The translations under genes and the position numbers were made by a program. From Frankiaceae bacterium (GTDB lineage: Bacteria; Actinomycetota; Actinomycetes; JAFAQI01), in assembly GCA_030840585.1 (NCBI GenBank), contig JAVEEG010000061.1:1-35838 (forward strand): 35,838 bases of DNA, read 5' to 3'. The notes under the pieces are model-generated. The model had not been told where the DNA came from, made no database searches, and was given only the letters and a program-made list of their open reading frames with translations. Numbering within the stretch: the stretch's first letter is position 1; each line of letters begins with the position of its first letter. Of the stretch, positions 1-10,047 are shown one piece after another.

Positions 1-111
1 ACCGAGGAGTTCGCGGTGATGATCGACACCTTCCGGCCGCTGCTGATCGGCGAGGCCGCTACTGCGTGTGAGGACACCGGTTACGCCTGGACGTGGGCAA
101 GCCCGCGGTGA
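1..111 (+). CDS. C-terminal fragment of an unidentified CDS (starts outside the window)
   Basis: Frame 1 reads TEEFAVMIDTFRPLLIGEAATACEDTGYAWTWASPR then TGA at 109-111; no family recognised. Confidence 0.4.
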   Translation, partial: TEEFAVMIDTFRPLLIGEAATACEDTGYAWTWASPR

Positions 112-218
112 AAGTTGCTCCATTTGGCCGAACACAGATCGTGGTCCCTTAGTCACAATTAGTGACGTCGGCGCCAACCGGTGCTGATGGGACGCGAAGA
201 TCCGGACAGCCCTCACCG

Positions 219-238
219 GCCGCCTCGCAAGAGGTGGC
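219..238 (+). other. 8-bp stem capped by a GCAA (GNRA) tetraloop in the leader of the LPXTG gene
   Basis: gccgcctc-gcaa-gaggtggc; flanked by ccggac (202-207) and gtccgg (264-269), which could close a larger domain. Confidence 0.35.
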
Positions 239-357
239 GCGGAGACAATCGGTCGCCTAGGCCGTCCGGGGAGCGAGTGGCGAGACCGCCCCTGCCCCTG
301 AGGGTTGTTGTGGCCGGTCCGCCGTGTCACGGAGCCCGCTCGGACGGGAGATTTTCC

Positions 358-1359
358 GTGGCAACACACGCATTTGCACGCCGGCTCGGCGTCGTGACGT
401 CGTCGACCGTCCTCGCGATCGCCGCACTCGGCGGCGTCGCCTCGGCTTCACCCGGCAACGGCAACGGCGCCGCCAACGGCGCCGCCAACGGGGCCGGCAA
501 CGGCAACGGTGCGGCCCAGTCGGCCGCGCACGCCAACGCCAATTCGGGCAAGGTGAACGCCGCCGACTCGAGCGCCAGTGGCGCGGCCGGCTCGCACTCG
601 ACGGACGGCACGGCCGGCACCTCGGGCGACCCGAGCCAGCCGCAGCCGGTCTCGACCGCCGACGCGAACACCGGTGGCGCGAACGGCCAGTGTCCGGGCG
701 GCCCGTACTGCTCGACCCGTGACGGCAGCCCGTCCGGCAACGGCAACGGCGGCGGCAAGGCGACCGGCAAGCCGTGCGCCGGCTGCGTCGGCAAGGCCGA
801 CAACAAGAACCCGAAGGGCCAGATGCCCGGCGGCAGCGACCACAACGCCGGCTACGAGTGCGACCGCAACCACGGCATCGGCCGTAGCAACCCGGCGCAC
901 ACCGGCTGCACCACGCCGACGACCGTGACGACCTGCCCGTCGGGCCAGGTCATGGTGGCCGGCACCTGCACGACGCCGGCGACGGACACGACCTGCCCCT
1001 CGGGTCAGGTCATGGTGGCCGGCACCTGCACCACGCCGGGGACCGACACAACCTGCCCGTCGGGTCAGGTCATGGTGGCCGGCACCTGCACCACGCCTGG
1101 GACCGAGAACACCTGCCCGGCGGGCGAGGAGATGGCGAACGGGGCCTGCGTTCTAGGCACCAGCTTCACCCGTCACCCCGCCGTCCACGTACCGGCGACC
1201 GTCCTGGGGGAACGGGTCGTCCGTGCGGCGCAGGTCAGCGCGTCCGCGACGTCACTGCCGTTCACCGGCGTACCGACGGGTGAGCTCCTGCTCCTCGCCG
1301 CTGCCGCGCTGACGGCCGGCGGCGCGCTGACCGTCGCCGGTCGCCGCCGGCTCGGGTAG
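358..1359 (+). CDS. Secreted cell-wall-anchored surface protein, LPXTG type, with Gly/Asn-rich region and Cys-containing tandem repeats
   Basis: GTG start in frame at 358 (VATHAFARRLGVV...); signal-like N-terminus; repeated TTCPSGQVMVAGTCTTPGTD; C-terminal LPFTG + hydrophobic stretch + RRRLG. Confidence 0.85.
   Translation: MATHAFARRLGVVTSSTVLAIAALGGVASASPGNGNGAANGAANGAGNGNGAAQSAAHANANSGKVNAADSSASGAAGSHSTDGTAGTSGDPSQPQPVSTADANTGGANGQCPGGPYCSTRDGSPSGNGNGGGKATGKPCAGCVGKADNKNPKGQMPGGSDHNAGYECDRNHGIGRSNPAHTGCTTPTTVTTCPSGQVMVAGTCTTPATDTTCPSGQVMVAGTCTTPGTDTTCPSGQVMVAGTCTTPGTENTCPAGEEMANGACVLGTSFTRHPAVHVPATVLGERVVRAAQVSASATSLPFTGVPTGELLLLAAAALTAGGALTVAGRRRLG
931..1130 (+). repeat. In-frame 60-bp tandem repeat, three near-identical copies plus a diverged fourth
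   Basis: Periodicity of exactly 60 nt (931-990, 991-1050, 1051-1110); encodes TCPSGQVMVAGTCTTPxTDT. Confidence 0.9.
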
Positions 1360-1390
1360 GCAGCGAGCACAGCCAGCACCACCTCCTCCC

Positions 1391-1441
1391 AAGCGTGCGC
1401 GCCCCTGGTTGCTATACCGACCGGGGGCGCGCACGCTTCTT
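1391..1441 (+). terminator. Strong hairpin terminator after the LPXTG gene
   Basis: Perfect 15-bp arms aagcgtgcgcgcccc (1391-1405) and ggggcgcgcacgctt (1424-1438) followed by cttcgtt. Confidence 0.8.
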
Positions 1442-1519
1442 CGTTACGCGCCGGGGCGCGGTGTTCGTCGGATTCGCCGTACCGTTCTGATCGCTGCGGG
1501 CGCGTGACAGGATGCTCGC

Positions 1520-2773
<1,254 letters not shown>

Positions 2774-2860
2774 GCCGTTTCTTGCGCCGAACTGTCGCCT
2801 CGGCGTGCCAGAATGACACCGGTGTAAGTTTGGCGCGGCAGGCGTGATTCAGCCGGGGAG

Positions 2861-3160
2861 ATGGCAATGGAGCACCTAGCGGCACTGCCCGGCGGGCAGC
2901 CGGTCACCGGTGAGCTGACCGAGCGCGACCGGGCGATCCTGGCGTTCGAGCGGCAGTGGTGGAAGTACGCCGGCGCCAAGGAGCAGTCCATCCGCGAGCA
3001 GTTCGACATGTCCGCGACCCGCTACTACCAGGTTCTCAACGCGCTGCTCGACCGGCCGGAGGCGCTCGCCGCCGACCCGATGCTGGTCAAGCGGCTGCGC
3101 CGGCTGCGGACCGCACGCCAGCGGGCCCGCTCGGCCCGCCGCCTCGGCATCGAGGTGTGA
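2861..3160 (+). CDS. DUF3263 family protein
   Basis: LTERDRAILAFERQWWKYAGAKEQSIREQFDMSATRYYQVLNALLDRPEAL. Confidence 0.88.
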   Translation: MAMEHLAALPGGQPVTGELTERDRAILAFERQWWKYAGAKEQSIREQFDMSATRYYQVLNALLDRPEALAADPMLVKRLRRLRTARQRARSARRLGIEV

Positions 3161-3780
3161 CCTCCCCGCCCTCGCGGCCAGACGGCGTCCGCCCGTCTCG
3201 ACACCGCGCGGGTGAGCCAGCCTCGGCGACGCTACGACGACTGCTGCCGCCACTCGGCGCCGTGGGTTCCGTCGTCGTCGTGGTCGTGCTGCTGCTGTTC
3301 CTGAACAGTCGATCGGCGCCGCCCGGCGCAGGCCCGGCCATCGAGGTGCCGCGCTCGCCGACACCGGGTGCATCGGTCTCAGCCACCGCGACCCCAACCC
3401 CGGCGCCGGCGGCGAGCCCGACGGCGACCCCCGCGCCGACCCAACCGCCGCCGACCGCGCCGGCCCCGCCGGTCAGCGAGCCACCGGCGACGACCCAGCC
3501 CGTTGTGGCCAAGGCCCCGGTGACCGTGCTGAACAACTCCCGCCGTAACGGGCTCGGCCACGAGGTCGCGGCCGAGCTACAGGCGAAGGGCTGGCCGATC
3601 GCGAAGATCGGCAACTACCGCGGCCGGATCGCGGTCACCACCGTCTACTACGCCGCCGGGCAGCAGGCTCAGGCGCGCGAGCTGGCCCGGGAGTTTCCGC
3701 AGATCCAGCGGATCGAGCCGCGGTTCGCCGGCCTGCCGGGCAGCGGCCTGACCCTCGTCGTCACCCGCGACTGGCGCTGA
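3157..3780 (+). CDS. LytR C-terminal domain membrane protein
   Basis: GTG at 3157 overlaps the upstream TGA (GTGA); TM segment VVVVVVLLLFL; Pro-rich linker; VTVLNNSRRNGLGHEVAAELQAKGWPI. Confidence 0.85.
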   Translation: MTSPPSRPDGVRPSRHRAGEPASATLRRLLPPLGAVGSVVVVVVLLLFLNSRSAPPGAGPAIEVPRSPTPGASVSATATPTPAPAASPTATPAPTQPPPTAPAPPVSEPPATTQPVVAKAPVTVLNNSRRNGLGHEVAAELQAKGWPIAKIGNYRGRIAVTTVYYAAGQQAQARELAREFPQIQRIEPRFAGLPGSGLTLVVTRDWR

Positions 3781-3784
3781 CCCG

Positions 3785-4594
3785 GTGCTGCCCGATCCGC
3801 GCACCGCGGCTGGCCGGCTCGGCCTCGCCGCCGTCCTCGCCGACCCCGCCCGGGCCGCCATTGCAATCGACTACGACGGAACCCTCGCCCCGATCGTCTC
3901 GCGGCCGGAGGACGCCCGTCCGGCAGCGGGTGCGATCGAGGCGCTCACCGCGTTGGCGCTCGCCGTCGGTCGGTGCGCCGTGGTCAGCGGTCGCGGCGCG
4001 CAGGACGCGGTCGCGCTCGGCGGGCTCGACGCGGTGCCGGGGCTGCTGGTCGTCGGCCACTACGGCCTGGAGTCATGGTTCGGCGGGCAGCTCGACTCGC
4101 CGCCGCCGGAGCCGGGAGTCGACGCCGCCCGGCAGCGGGTCGCCGAGCTGGTTCGCGCAGCACCCGAGGGCGTGCACCTCGAAGACAAGCGGCATTCGCT
4201 GGTCGTGCACACCCGGCCGGCTGCCGACCCGGCGGCGGCGCTCACGGCGCTCACCGAGCCGTTGCAGTTGATCGCCCGCGCGTGCGGGCTCGAGGTCGTA
4301 CCGGGCCGGATGGTGCTCGAGCTGCGGCCGCCCGGCATCGACAAGGGCCTCGCGGTGGGCCGGCTCGCCGAGGGCTGGGGCGCGGTCGGTTACATCGGCG
4401 ACGACCTCGGCGACCTGCCCGCGTACGACGCGGTCGAGCAGTTGCGGGCGGACGGCGTACCCGGCTTCACCGCGGCGAGTGTGTCCGGTGCGGACACGCC
4501 GCCGGAGCTGGCCGAGCGGGCCGATCTCGTACTCGCCGGACCGGCCGCGGTAGTGGCGTTCCTGCGCGCGCTCGCGGAAACCATCGGCGCCTAA
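3785..4594 (+). CDS. otsB: Trehalose-phosphatase
   Basis: HAD motif IAIDYDGTLAPIVSRPEDA, GIDKGLAV, YIGDDLGDLPAY. Confidence 0.93.
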   Translation: MLPDPRTAAGRLGLAAVLADPARAAIAIDYDGTLAPIVSRPEDARPAAGAIEALTALALAVGRCAVVSGRGAQDAVALGGLDAVPGLLVVGHYGLESWFGGQLDSPPPEPGVDAARQRVAELVRAAPEGVHLEDKRHSLVVHTRPAADPAAALTALTEPLQLIARACGLEVVPGRMVLELRPPGIDKGLAVGRLAEGWGAVGYIGDDLGDLPAYDAVEQLRADGVPGFTAASVSGADTPPELAERADLVLAGPAAVVAFLRALAETIGA

Positions 4595-4603
4595 GGTCGT
4601 GGT

Positions 4604-5149
4604 ATGGGCAAGGTGTTCGACGGGATCGACGACGCGCTGGCGGCGTGGATCCGTACCCAACCGGTGTGGTTCGTCGCGACCGCGCCGCTCGCCGCTGACG
4701 GCCGGGTCAACGTGTCGCCGCGCGGGCTGGACTCGCTGTCGATCCTCGGACCGCATCGAATCGCGTGGGTCGACTTCACCGGCAGCGGCGTCGAGACGAT
4801 CGCGCACCTGCGCGAGAACGGCCGGATCAGCGTGATGTTCTGCAGCTTCGACAAGCGGCCGCGGGTGGTCCGATTGCACGGCACCGGCCGCGTCGTACCG
4901 CCCGGCGAGCCGGAGTACGACGACGTCGTCGCGCGCCACGCGCCGCATCCCAGCACCCGCGCGGTCGTGGTCGTCGAGGTCACTCGGGTGAGTGACTCCT
5001 GCGGGTACGGCGTGCCGGTGATGGACTTCGTGGGCGAGCGTGACCTGTTGCGGCTCGGTGCGGAGAAGCGTGGCCCGGACGGGCTGGCCGACTACCGGGC
5101 GAAGCACAACGCGCACAGCATCGACGGTCTGCCGGGCCTGCCGACGTAA
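4604..5149 (+). CDS. Pyridoxamine 5'-phosphate oxidase family protein
   Basis: WFVATAPLAADGRVNVSPRGLDSLSILGPHRIAWVDFTGSGVETIAHLRENGRISVMF. Confidence 0.85.
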   Translation: MGKVFDGIDDALAAWIRTQPVWFVATAPLAADGRVNVSPRGLDSLSILGPHRIAWVDFTGSGVETIAHLRENGRISVMFCSFDKRPRVVRLHGTGRVVPPGEPEYDDVVARHAPHPSTRAVVVVEVTRVSDSCGYGVPVMDFVGERDLLRLGAEKRGPDGLADYRAKHNAHSIDGLPGLPT

Positions 5150-5204
5150 CGCAGCGTGCCCGCCGCGAAGCTGTTCTCTCCCGCACCTAACCCGCTCCGA
5201 TGCT

Positions 5205-5257
5205 GACTCAACCCACCACGGGCTTGAGTCCAACCACTCTCGGGTTGACTCAACCCG
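5205..5257. repeat. Pair of nested inverted repeats between convergent genes (possible bidirectional terminator)
   Basis: gactcaaccc...gggcttgagtc (5205-5230) and cgggttga-c-tcaacccg (5241-5257); tgactcaaccc occurs twice. Confidence 0.6.
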
Positions 5258-5333
5258 CTGGGTGCTTAGGCGCGCAACAAGACCCAGTGCCGGCGGGCAC
5301 GCTGAGTCACGGTTACGCGGAGAAGCAGCAGAG

Positions 5334-6767
5334 TCAGTCGAGCGCTGCCAGCTGGGCGGCGAACCATGCTGTCGGCGGCAAGGCGGTTGCCGCCCGGGCG
5401 AGCCGTTCGCTGCGGCGTCGACGTTCGGCGGGATCCATCAGCAGCGCCTCGTGCATCGCCCGCGCAGTACCCGACACGTCGAACGGGTTGACCGTCAACG
5501 CATCCGCGCCGAACTCGTCGGCCGCGCCGGCCTCGCGCGACAGCACCAGCGCGACCCCATTTTCGGACAGCACCGGCCCTTCCTTCGCGACCAGATTCAT
5601 CCCGTCCCGCAACGGATTCACGACCAACACTTCGGCCAGTTGCAACGCCGCGAGCGATCGCGCGTAGTCGTCGTTAACTTCGAGCAACAGCGGCGACCAT
5701 CCGTTGCCGGCGAACTCGTCGTCGATCTCGCGCGCGAGCCGCTGCACCTCCGCGGTGTACGCGCGGTAGTCCGGCAGGTCGTGCCGCGACGGGTATGCGA
5801 ACACGACATGCATGACGTTGCCGCGATGTTCGGGATGTGTTCGCAACAGTTCGCGGTACGCCGCCAGCCCGCGGACGATGTTCTTCGACAGCTCGGTCCG
5901 GTCGACCCGCACGATCACTCGCCGATCGCCGATCCGCTGGCGCAACGCGTCCCGGCGTAACCCGACGTCCGGCCGAGAGACCCGCTCGCGCAACTCCTCG
6001 GCGTCGACGCCGAGTGGATGCACGCGTACCGACGTCGACCGGTTGCCGAGATGCACATTGCCGCCGCCGGCATCGGCACCGAGCAGCCGCACGCAACACC
6101 GCACGAACGCCTCGGCCCACCGCGGCGACAGGAAGCCGACACTGTCCGCGCCGAGCATCCCGGTGAGGATCGCGGCCGCGATGTCGTCCGGCAGCAACGA
6201 GAAGTACGACGGCTCCGCCCACGGCGTGTGGGTGAAGTGGCCGATTCGCAGGTCGGGCCGCAGCTCGCGCACCATCCGCGGCACCAGCATCAGGTGGTAG
6301 TCCTGCACCAACACCTTCGCGCCGTCGGCCGCCTCTTCGGCGAGTGCGGCCGCGAACGCGCGGTTGTAGTCGACGTACGCCTGCCAGTAGCGCGCCCACC
6401 GCGCGTCGAACACCGGCGTGCGCGGGGTGTCGAACAACGTGTGGTTGACGTACCAGATCGTCGAGTTCGCGACCGCGTTGTATGCGCTGCGGAACGTCGA
6501 CTCGTCAATGGGCAGCATCCGTACGGCGGCGCCGCCGGTGTCGTGACCGGCCAGGTCGAGCCGGCCGCCGGGTGCCGCCGCCGCGGCCAATCGGTCGGCG
6601 TCGGACAGCGCCGCGCACACCCACACCGACAGGCCGTCGCGGGCCGCGGTCGAGACGCCGGACACCAGACCGCCGCCGCCGCGGGACAACGTCAGCCCGC
6701 CGTCGTCGCCGAGCCGGAAGCTCACCGGCCCGCGATTGGAGGCAACGAGTACGTCGGCGCGCGGCAC
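5334..6767 (-). CDS. otsA: Alpha,alpha-trehalose-phosphate synthase (GT20)
   Basis: VLVASNRGPVSF, VLVQDYHLMLVPRMVRELRPDLRIGHFTHTPWAEPSYFSLLP, VNPLRDGMNLVAKEG. Confidence 0.93.
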   Translation of the reverse strand: MPRADVLVASNRGPVSFRLGDDGGLTLSRGGGGLVSGVSTAARDGLSVWVCAALSDADRLAAAAAPGGRLDLAGHDTGGAAVRMLPIDESTFRSAYNAVANSTIWYVNHTLFDTPRTPVFDARWARYWQAYVDYNRAFAAALAEEAADGAKVLVQDYHLMLVPRMVRELRPDLRIGHFTHTPWAEPSYFSLLPDDIAAAILTGMLGADSVGFLSPRWAEAFVRCCVRLLGADAGGGNVHLGNRSTSVRVHPLGVDAEELRERVSRPDVGLRRDALRQRIGDRRVIVRVDRTELSKNIVRGLAAYRELLRTHPEHRGNVMHVVFAYPSRHDLPDYRAYTAEVQRLAREIDDEFAGNGWSPLLLEVNDDYARSLAALQLAEVLVVNPLRDGMNLVAKEGPVLSENGVALVLSREAGAADEFGADALTVNPFDVSGTARAMHEALLMDPAERRRRSERLARAATALPPTAWFAAQLAALD

Positions 6768-6802
6768 GCCGGGGAGCGTACCGGCGACCGCCGTACGGCA
6801 CA

Positions 6803-7747
6803 GTGGTCGTCGTGGCCGACGAGAAGGACAGCGCCTTCACCGTCATCGTTGCGATCTTCGCCAACCTCGGCATCGCGATCGCGAAAGGGATTGCCGGCGC
6901 GCTGTCCGGCTCGGCGGCGATGATCTCGGAGGCGGCGCACTCGGTCGCGGACACGATGAACGAAGTGCTGCTGCTGGTCGCGGTCCGGCGCAGCGACCGG
7001 CCGGCCGACGCCCGGCATCCGTTCGGCTACGGCCGCGAGCGCTACTTCTGGACGTTGCTCGCCGCGGTCGGGATCTTCGTCGGCGGCGGCGTTTTCTCGG
7101 TGCTACAAGGCGTGAACGAACTACGCGGCGGCGAGGGTGAGGGCGGCCACTTCCGGCTGTCCTACATCGTCCTTGCGGTGTCGTTCGGGCTCGAGTTGGT
7201 GTCGTGGTTGCAGGCTCGGTCGCAGCTGCGCAGTGACGCCGCGCGCACCGGGCGGAAGATGCGCGACCAGTTGTGGGCGACGACGGATCCCGCGGCGACG
7301 ACGGTGTTCTTCGAGGACACCGCGGCGCTGGCCGGTCTCGTCATCGCCGGCATCGGTGTGGCGCTGCACGAGGCGACGCACGACTCGATGTGGGACGGCC
7401 TCGCGTCGATCGCGATCGGTGTCCTGCTGGCCGTCGTTGCCGTTGCACTTGGACGGGAGAACCGCAGCCTCATCGTCGGTGAGGCTGCCGACCCGCGGCT
7501 ACAAGAAGGCGTGCGCGATCTGCTGGTTGCCCATCCGGAAGTCGACGCGGTCGACGAGCTGCTGACGATGGTGATCGGCCGCGGCGAGGTCTTGGTCGCT
7601 GCGCGGATCGATCTCGACGACGACATCACCGCCGGGCAGGTCGAGGCATTGGCCCGGCGGATGGAACGCGAGATCATCGCCGAACATCCGTTCGTCCGGC
7701 ACTTCTTCCTCGACGTCACCGCGGACTCGGGTACCCCGCAACCGTGA
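6803..7747 (+). CDS. Cation diffusion facilitator family transporter
   Basis: VADEKDSAFTVIVAIFANLGIAIAKGIAGALSGSAAMISEAAHSVADTMNEVLLLVAVRRSDRPADARHPFGYGRERYFW; start could be 6803 or 6812. Confidence 0.88.
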   Translation: MVVVADEKDSAFTVIVAIFANLGIAIAKGIAGALSGSAAMISEAAHSVADTMNEVLLLVAVRRSDRPADARHPFGYGRERYFWTLLAAVGIFVGGGVFSVLQGVNELRGGEGEGGHFRLSYIVLAVSFGLELVSWLQARSQLRSDAARTGRKMRDQLWATTDPAATTVFFEDTAALAGLVIAGIGVALHEATHDSMWDGLASIAIGVLLAVVAVALGRENRSLIVGEAADPRLQEGVRDLLVAHPEVDAVDELLTMVIGRGEVLVAARIDLDDDITAGQVEALARRMEREIIAEHPFVRHFFLDVTADSGTPQP

Positions 7748-8645
7748 CGATCGGCGGCCTCTCGTGCTCGGTCATGTCCGTCGTCACCAGCCGGTAGCCG
7801 GATCCGTCGCGGACGAACTGGGTGAGGTTCACCGGCGGCGGTACGGCGGCGCCGAGCCGAGCCTGCGCGACTTGCAAAATCTCGACCGCCATCTGCCCGA
7901 GCTTGTGCAGATCCGAGTTGCGGTGCTTGCGCCTCGACAGGTCGACCTGCGCCATCGCATCAAGGCCGGCGCGCTGATAAGTGTCCACCAGCAATCCGAA
8001 CTCGACGCCGTAGCCGCAGGGAAACGGCAACTGTTCCAGCAGCGAACGGCGGGCGGCGTACTCGCCACCGAGTGGCTGCACGAACCCGCTCAACGCTGGC
8101 CAGTGCAACGCGAGCAACGGTCGCGCGACCAGTTCGGTGACCCGGCCGCCGCCGGTCGGCAATTCGACTTCGCCGGTCCGCAACGCGCGGTCGTACGTCG
8201 CCTTCACGAACTGCACGTCGGGGTCGCAGAGCAGCGGGCCAATGAGGCCGGTGACGAAACTGGGTGAGAAGTCGCGCAGGTCGCTGTCGATGAAACAGAC
8301 GACGTCGCCGGACGTTGCGGCGAGCGATCGCCACAGCACTTCGCCCTTGCCCAGGCGCGGCGGCAAGTGCGACAGCACGTCTTCCCGCCGGACAACGCGC
8401 GCACCCGCGGCCGCAGCGACCGCGATCGTGTCGTCGGTGGAACCGGAGTCCATGACGACGACCTCGTCGACGACCGGCAGCGGCCGGATGCGTTGCACGA
8501 TCCGGCCGACCGTGGCCGCTTCGTTCAGTGCCGGCAGTACGACGCTGACCGTCGTGCCGCCTTTCGCGGCGAGCAACCGCGAGACCGGCCAGTCCCGCGC
8601 ATGCGAGGTACGGCGGGAAAACCACGTGTGCGCCGCCGGATCCAT
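7716..8645 (-). CDS. gpgS: Glucosyl-3-phosphoglycerate synthase
   Basis: VSVVLPALNEAATVG, VVVMDSGSTDDT, GKGEVLWRSLAATSGDVVCFIDSDLRDF, QFVKATYDR; ATG at 8645. Confidence 0.88.
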   Translation of the reverse strand: MDPAAHTWFSRRTSHARDWPVSRLLAAKGGTTVSVVLPALNEAATVGRIVQRIRPLPVVDEVVVMDSGSTDDTIAVAAAAGARVVRREDVLSHLPPRLGKGEVLWRSLAATSGDVVCFIDSDLRDFSPSFVTGLIGPLLCDPDVQFVKATYDRALRTGEVELPTGGGRVTELVARPLLALHWPALSGFVQPLGGEYAARRSLLEQLPFPCGYGVEFGLLVDTYQRAGLDAMAQVDLSRRKHRNSDLHKLGQMAVEILQVAQARLGAAVPPPVNLTQFVRDGSGYRLVTTDMTEHERPPIVTVAGYPSPR

Positions 8646-8678
8646 GTGTGCGACACTTGCACACGCAACACGCACGAC

Positions 8679-8782
8679 CTCATCAAGAGGGGCAGAGGGA
8701 CCGGCCCGTCGAAGCCCCGGCAACCATCCTCGTGACTGGTGCCAACTCCGGCCCGCAGGCAACCGCATGCGGGAAAGATGAG
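8679..8782 (+). promoter_or_regulatory. SAM riboswitch (S-box / SAM-I-like)
   Basis: P1 ctcatc (8679-8684) pairs with gatgag (8777-8782); core ctcatcaagaggggcagagggaccggcccg.cgaagccccggcaacc...ggtgccaactcc. Confidence 0.92.
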
Positions 8783-8802
8783 CGAGGAAAGGCATTTTCG
8801 CC

Positions 8803-10047
8803 GTGACGACTCTGCTCGACCGCACCTCCTTCGGCGCCGCCGCCAATCTCGTCTGCCGCGAATGCGGCGCGACGTACGCACTCGGGCCCGGCAACGCCTG
8901 CGAGCAATGCTTCGGCCCGCTCGAGATCGGTTACGACGACAGCCGGCTCGCGCAGGTGACCCGTGACTCGATCGAAGCCGGGCCGCGGACGATGTGGCGT
9001 TACGGCGGGCTGCTGCCGGTCTCGCCGGTCGTCGATCTGCAGGTGGGCTGCACCCGGCTGGTGCGCGCGGACAACCTCGCCCGCGAGCTCGGGATGAACT
9101 CGTTGTGGGTCAAGGACGACAGCGGCAACCCGACGCACTCGTTCAAGGATCGGGTTGTCGCCGTGGCCGCGTCGGCCGCACGAACACTGGGATTTTCGGT
9201 GCTGTCCTGCGCGTCGACAGGCAACCTCGCGAACGCGGTCGCGGCCGCCGCGGCCCGCGCCGGGATGCGCTCGGTCGTGTTCATCCCGCACGACCTCGAA
9301 GCCGGCAAGGTCGTGACGACCGCGGTCTACGGCGGCACCCTCGTCGCGGTCGAGGGCAACTACGACGACGTCAACCGGTTGTGCGCGGAAGTGTCCGGTG
9401 AGCAAGACGATTGGGCGTTCGTCAACGTCAACGTCCGCCCGTTCTACGCCGAGGGATCGAAGACGGTCGGCTACGAGATCGCCGAGCAACTCGGCTGGCG
9501 ATTGCCGTCGCAGGTGGTCGTCCCGGTTGCCTCGGGTGCACTGCTGACGAAGGTCGACAAGGCGTGGCGTGAGTTCTCGTCACTCGGTCTCGTCGAGCCG
9601 TCGCCGTACCGCGTCTTCGGTGCGCAGGCGACCGGTTGCTCGCCGGTGTCGGCGGCGTTCAAGGCCGGCCACGACGTCGTCGCGCCGGTCCGGCCGTCGA
9701 CGATCGCGAAGTCGCTGGCGATCGGCAATCCGGCCGACGGCATCTACGCACTCGACGTCGTGCGGCGTACCGGCGGTGCGATCGCCGACGTCAGTGACGA
9801 CCAGATTGTCGAGGGCATCCGGCTGCTCGCGCGGACCGAAGGCATCTTCGCCGAGACCGCTGGCGGCGTGACCGTGGCGACATTGCGCGCGCTGCTCGCG
9901 AGCGGTCAACTCGACCCGGCCGAAGAGACGGTGATCCTCAACACTGGCGACGGGTTGAAGACGCTGGACGCGGTGGCGCCGGTCGCGAAGCCGACCGCGA
10001 CGATCGCGCCGTCACTGGCTGCGTTCCGGGCTGCGGGGGTGGCGTAG
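8803..10047 (+). CDS. thrC: Threonine synthase-like PLP enzyme (probable role in methionine/homocysteine synthesis given its context)
   Basis: N-terminal zinc-ribbon-like CRECGATYALGPGNACEQC; PLP lysine region DDSGNPTHSFKDRVV; SCASTGNLANAVAAAAARAG. Confidence 0.85.
   Translation: MTTLLDRTSFGAAANLVCRECGATYALGPGNACEQCFGPLEIGYDDSRLAQVTRDSIEAGPRTMWRYGGLLPVSPVVDLQVGCTRLVRADNLARELGMNSLWVKDDSGNPTHSFKDRVVAVAASAARTLGFSVLSCASTGNLANAVAAAAARAGMRSVVFIPHDLEAGKVVTTAVYGGTLVAVEGNYDDVNRLCAEVSGEQDDWAFVNVNVRPFYAEGSKTVGYEIAEQLGWRLPSQVVVPVASGALLTKVDKAWREFSSLGLVEPSPYRVFGAQATGCSPVSAAFKAGHDVVAPVRPSTIAKSLAIGNPADGIYALDVVRRTGGAIADVSDDQIVEGIRLLARTEGIFAETAGGVTVATLRALLASGQLDPAEETVILNTGDGLKTLDAVAPVAKPTATIAPSLAAFRAAGVA

Noticed and set aside
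184-200. Hammerhead-ribozyme-like string CTGATGGGACGCGAAG
   Set aside because: Lacks the A9 position, a proper stem II and the GAAA context; not a valid hammerhead core.
931-1130. CRISPR-like periodicity
   Set aside because: The 60-bp units are contiguous and in frame in a coding sequence with no spacers; it is a protein repeat.
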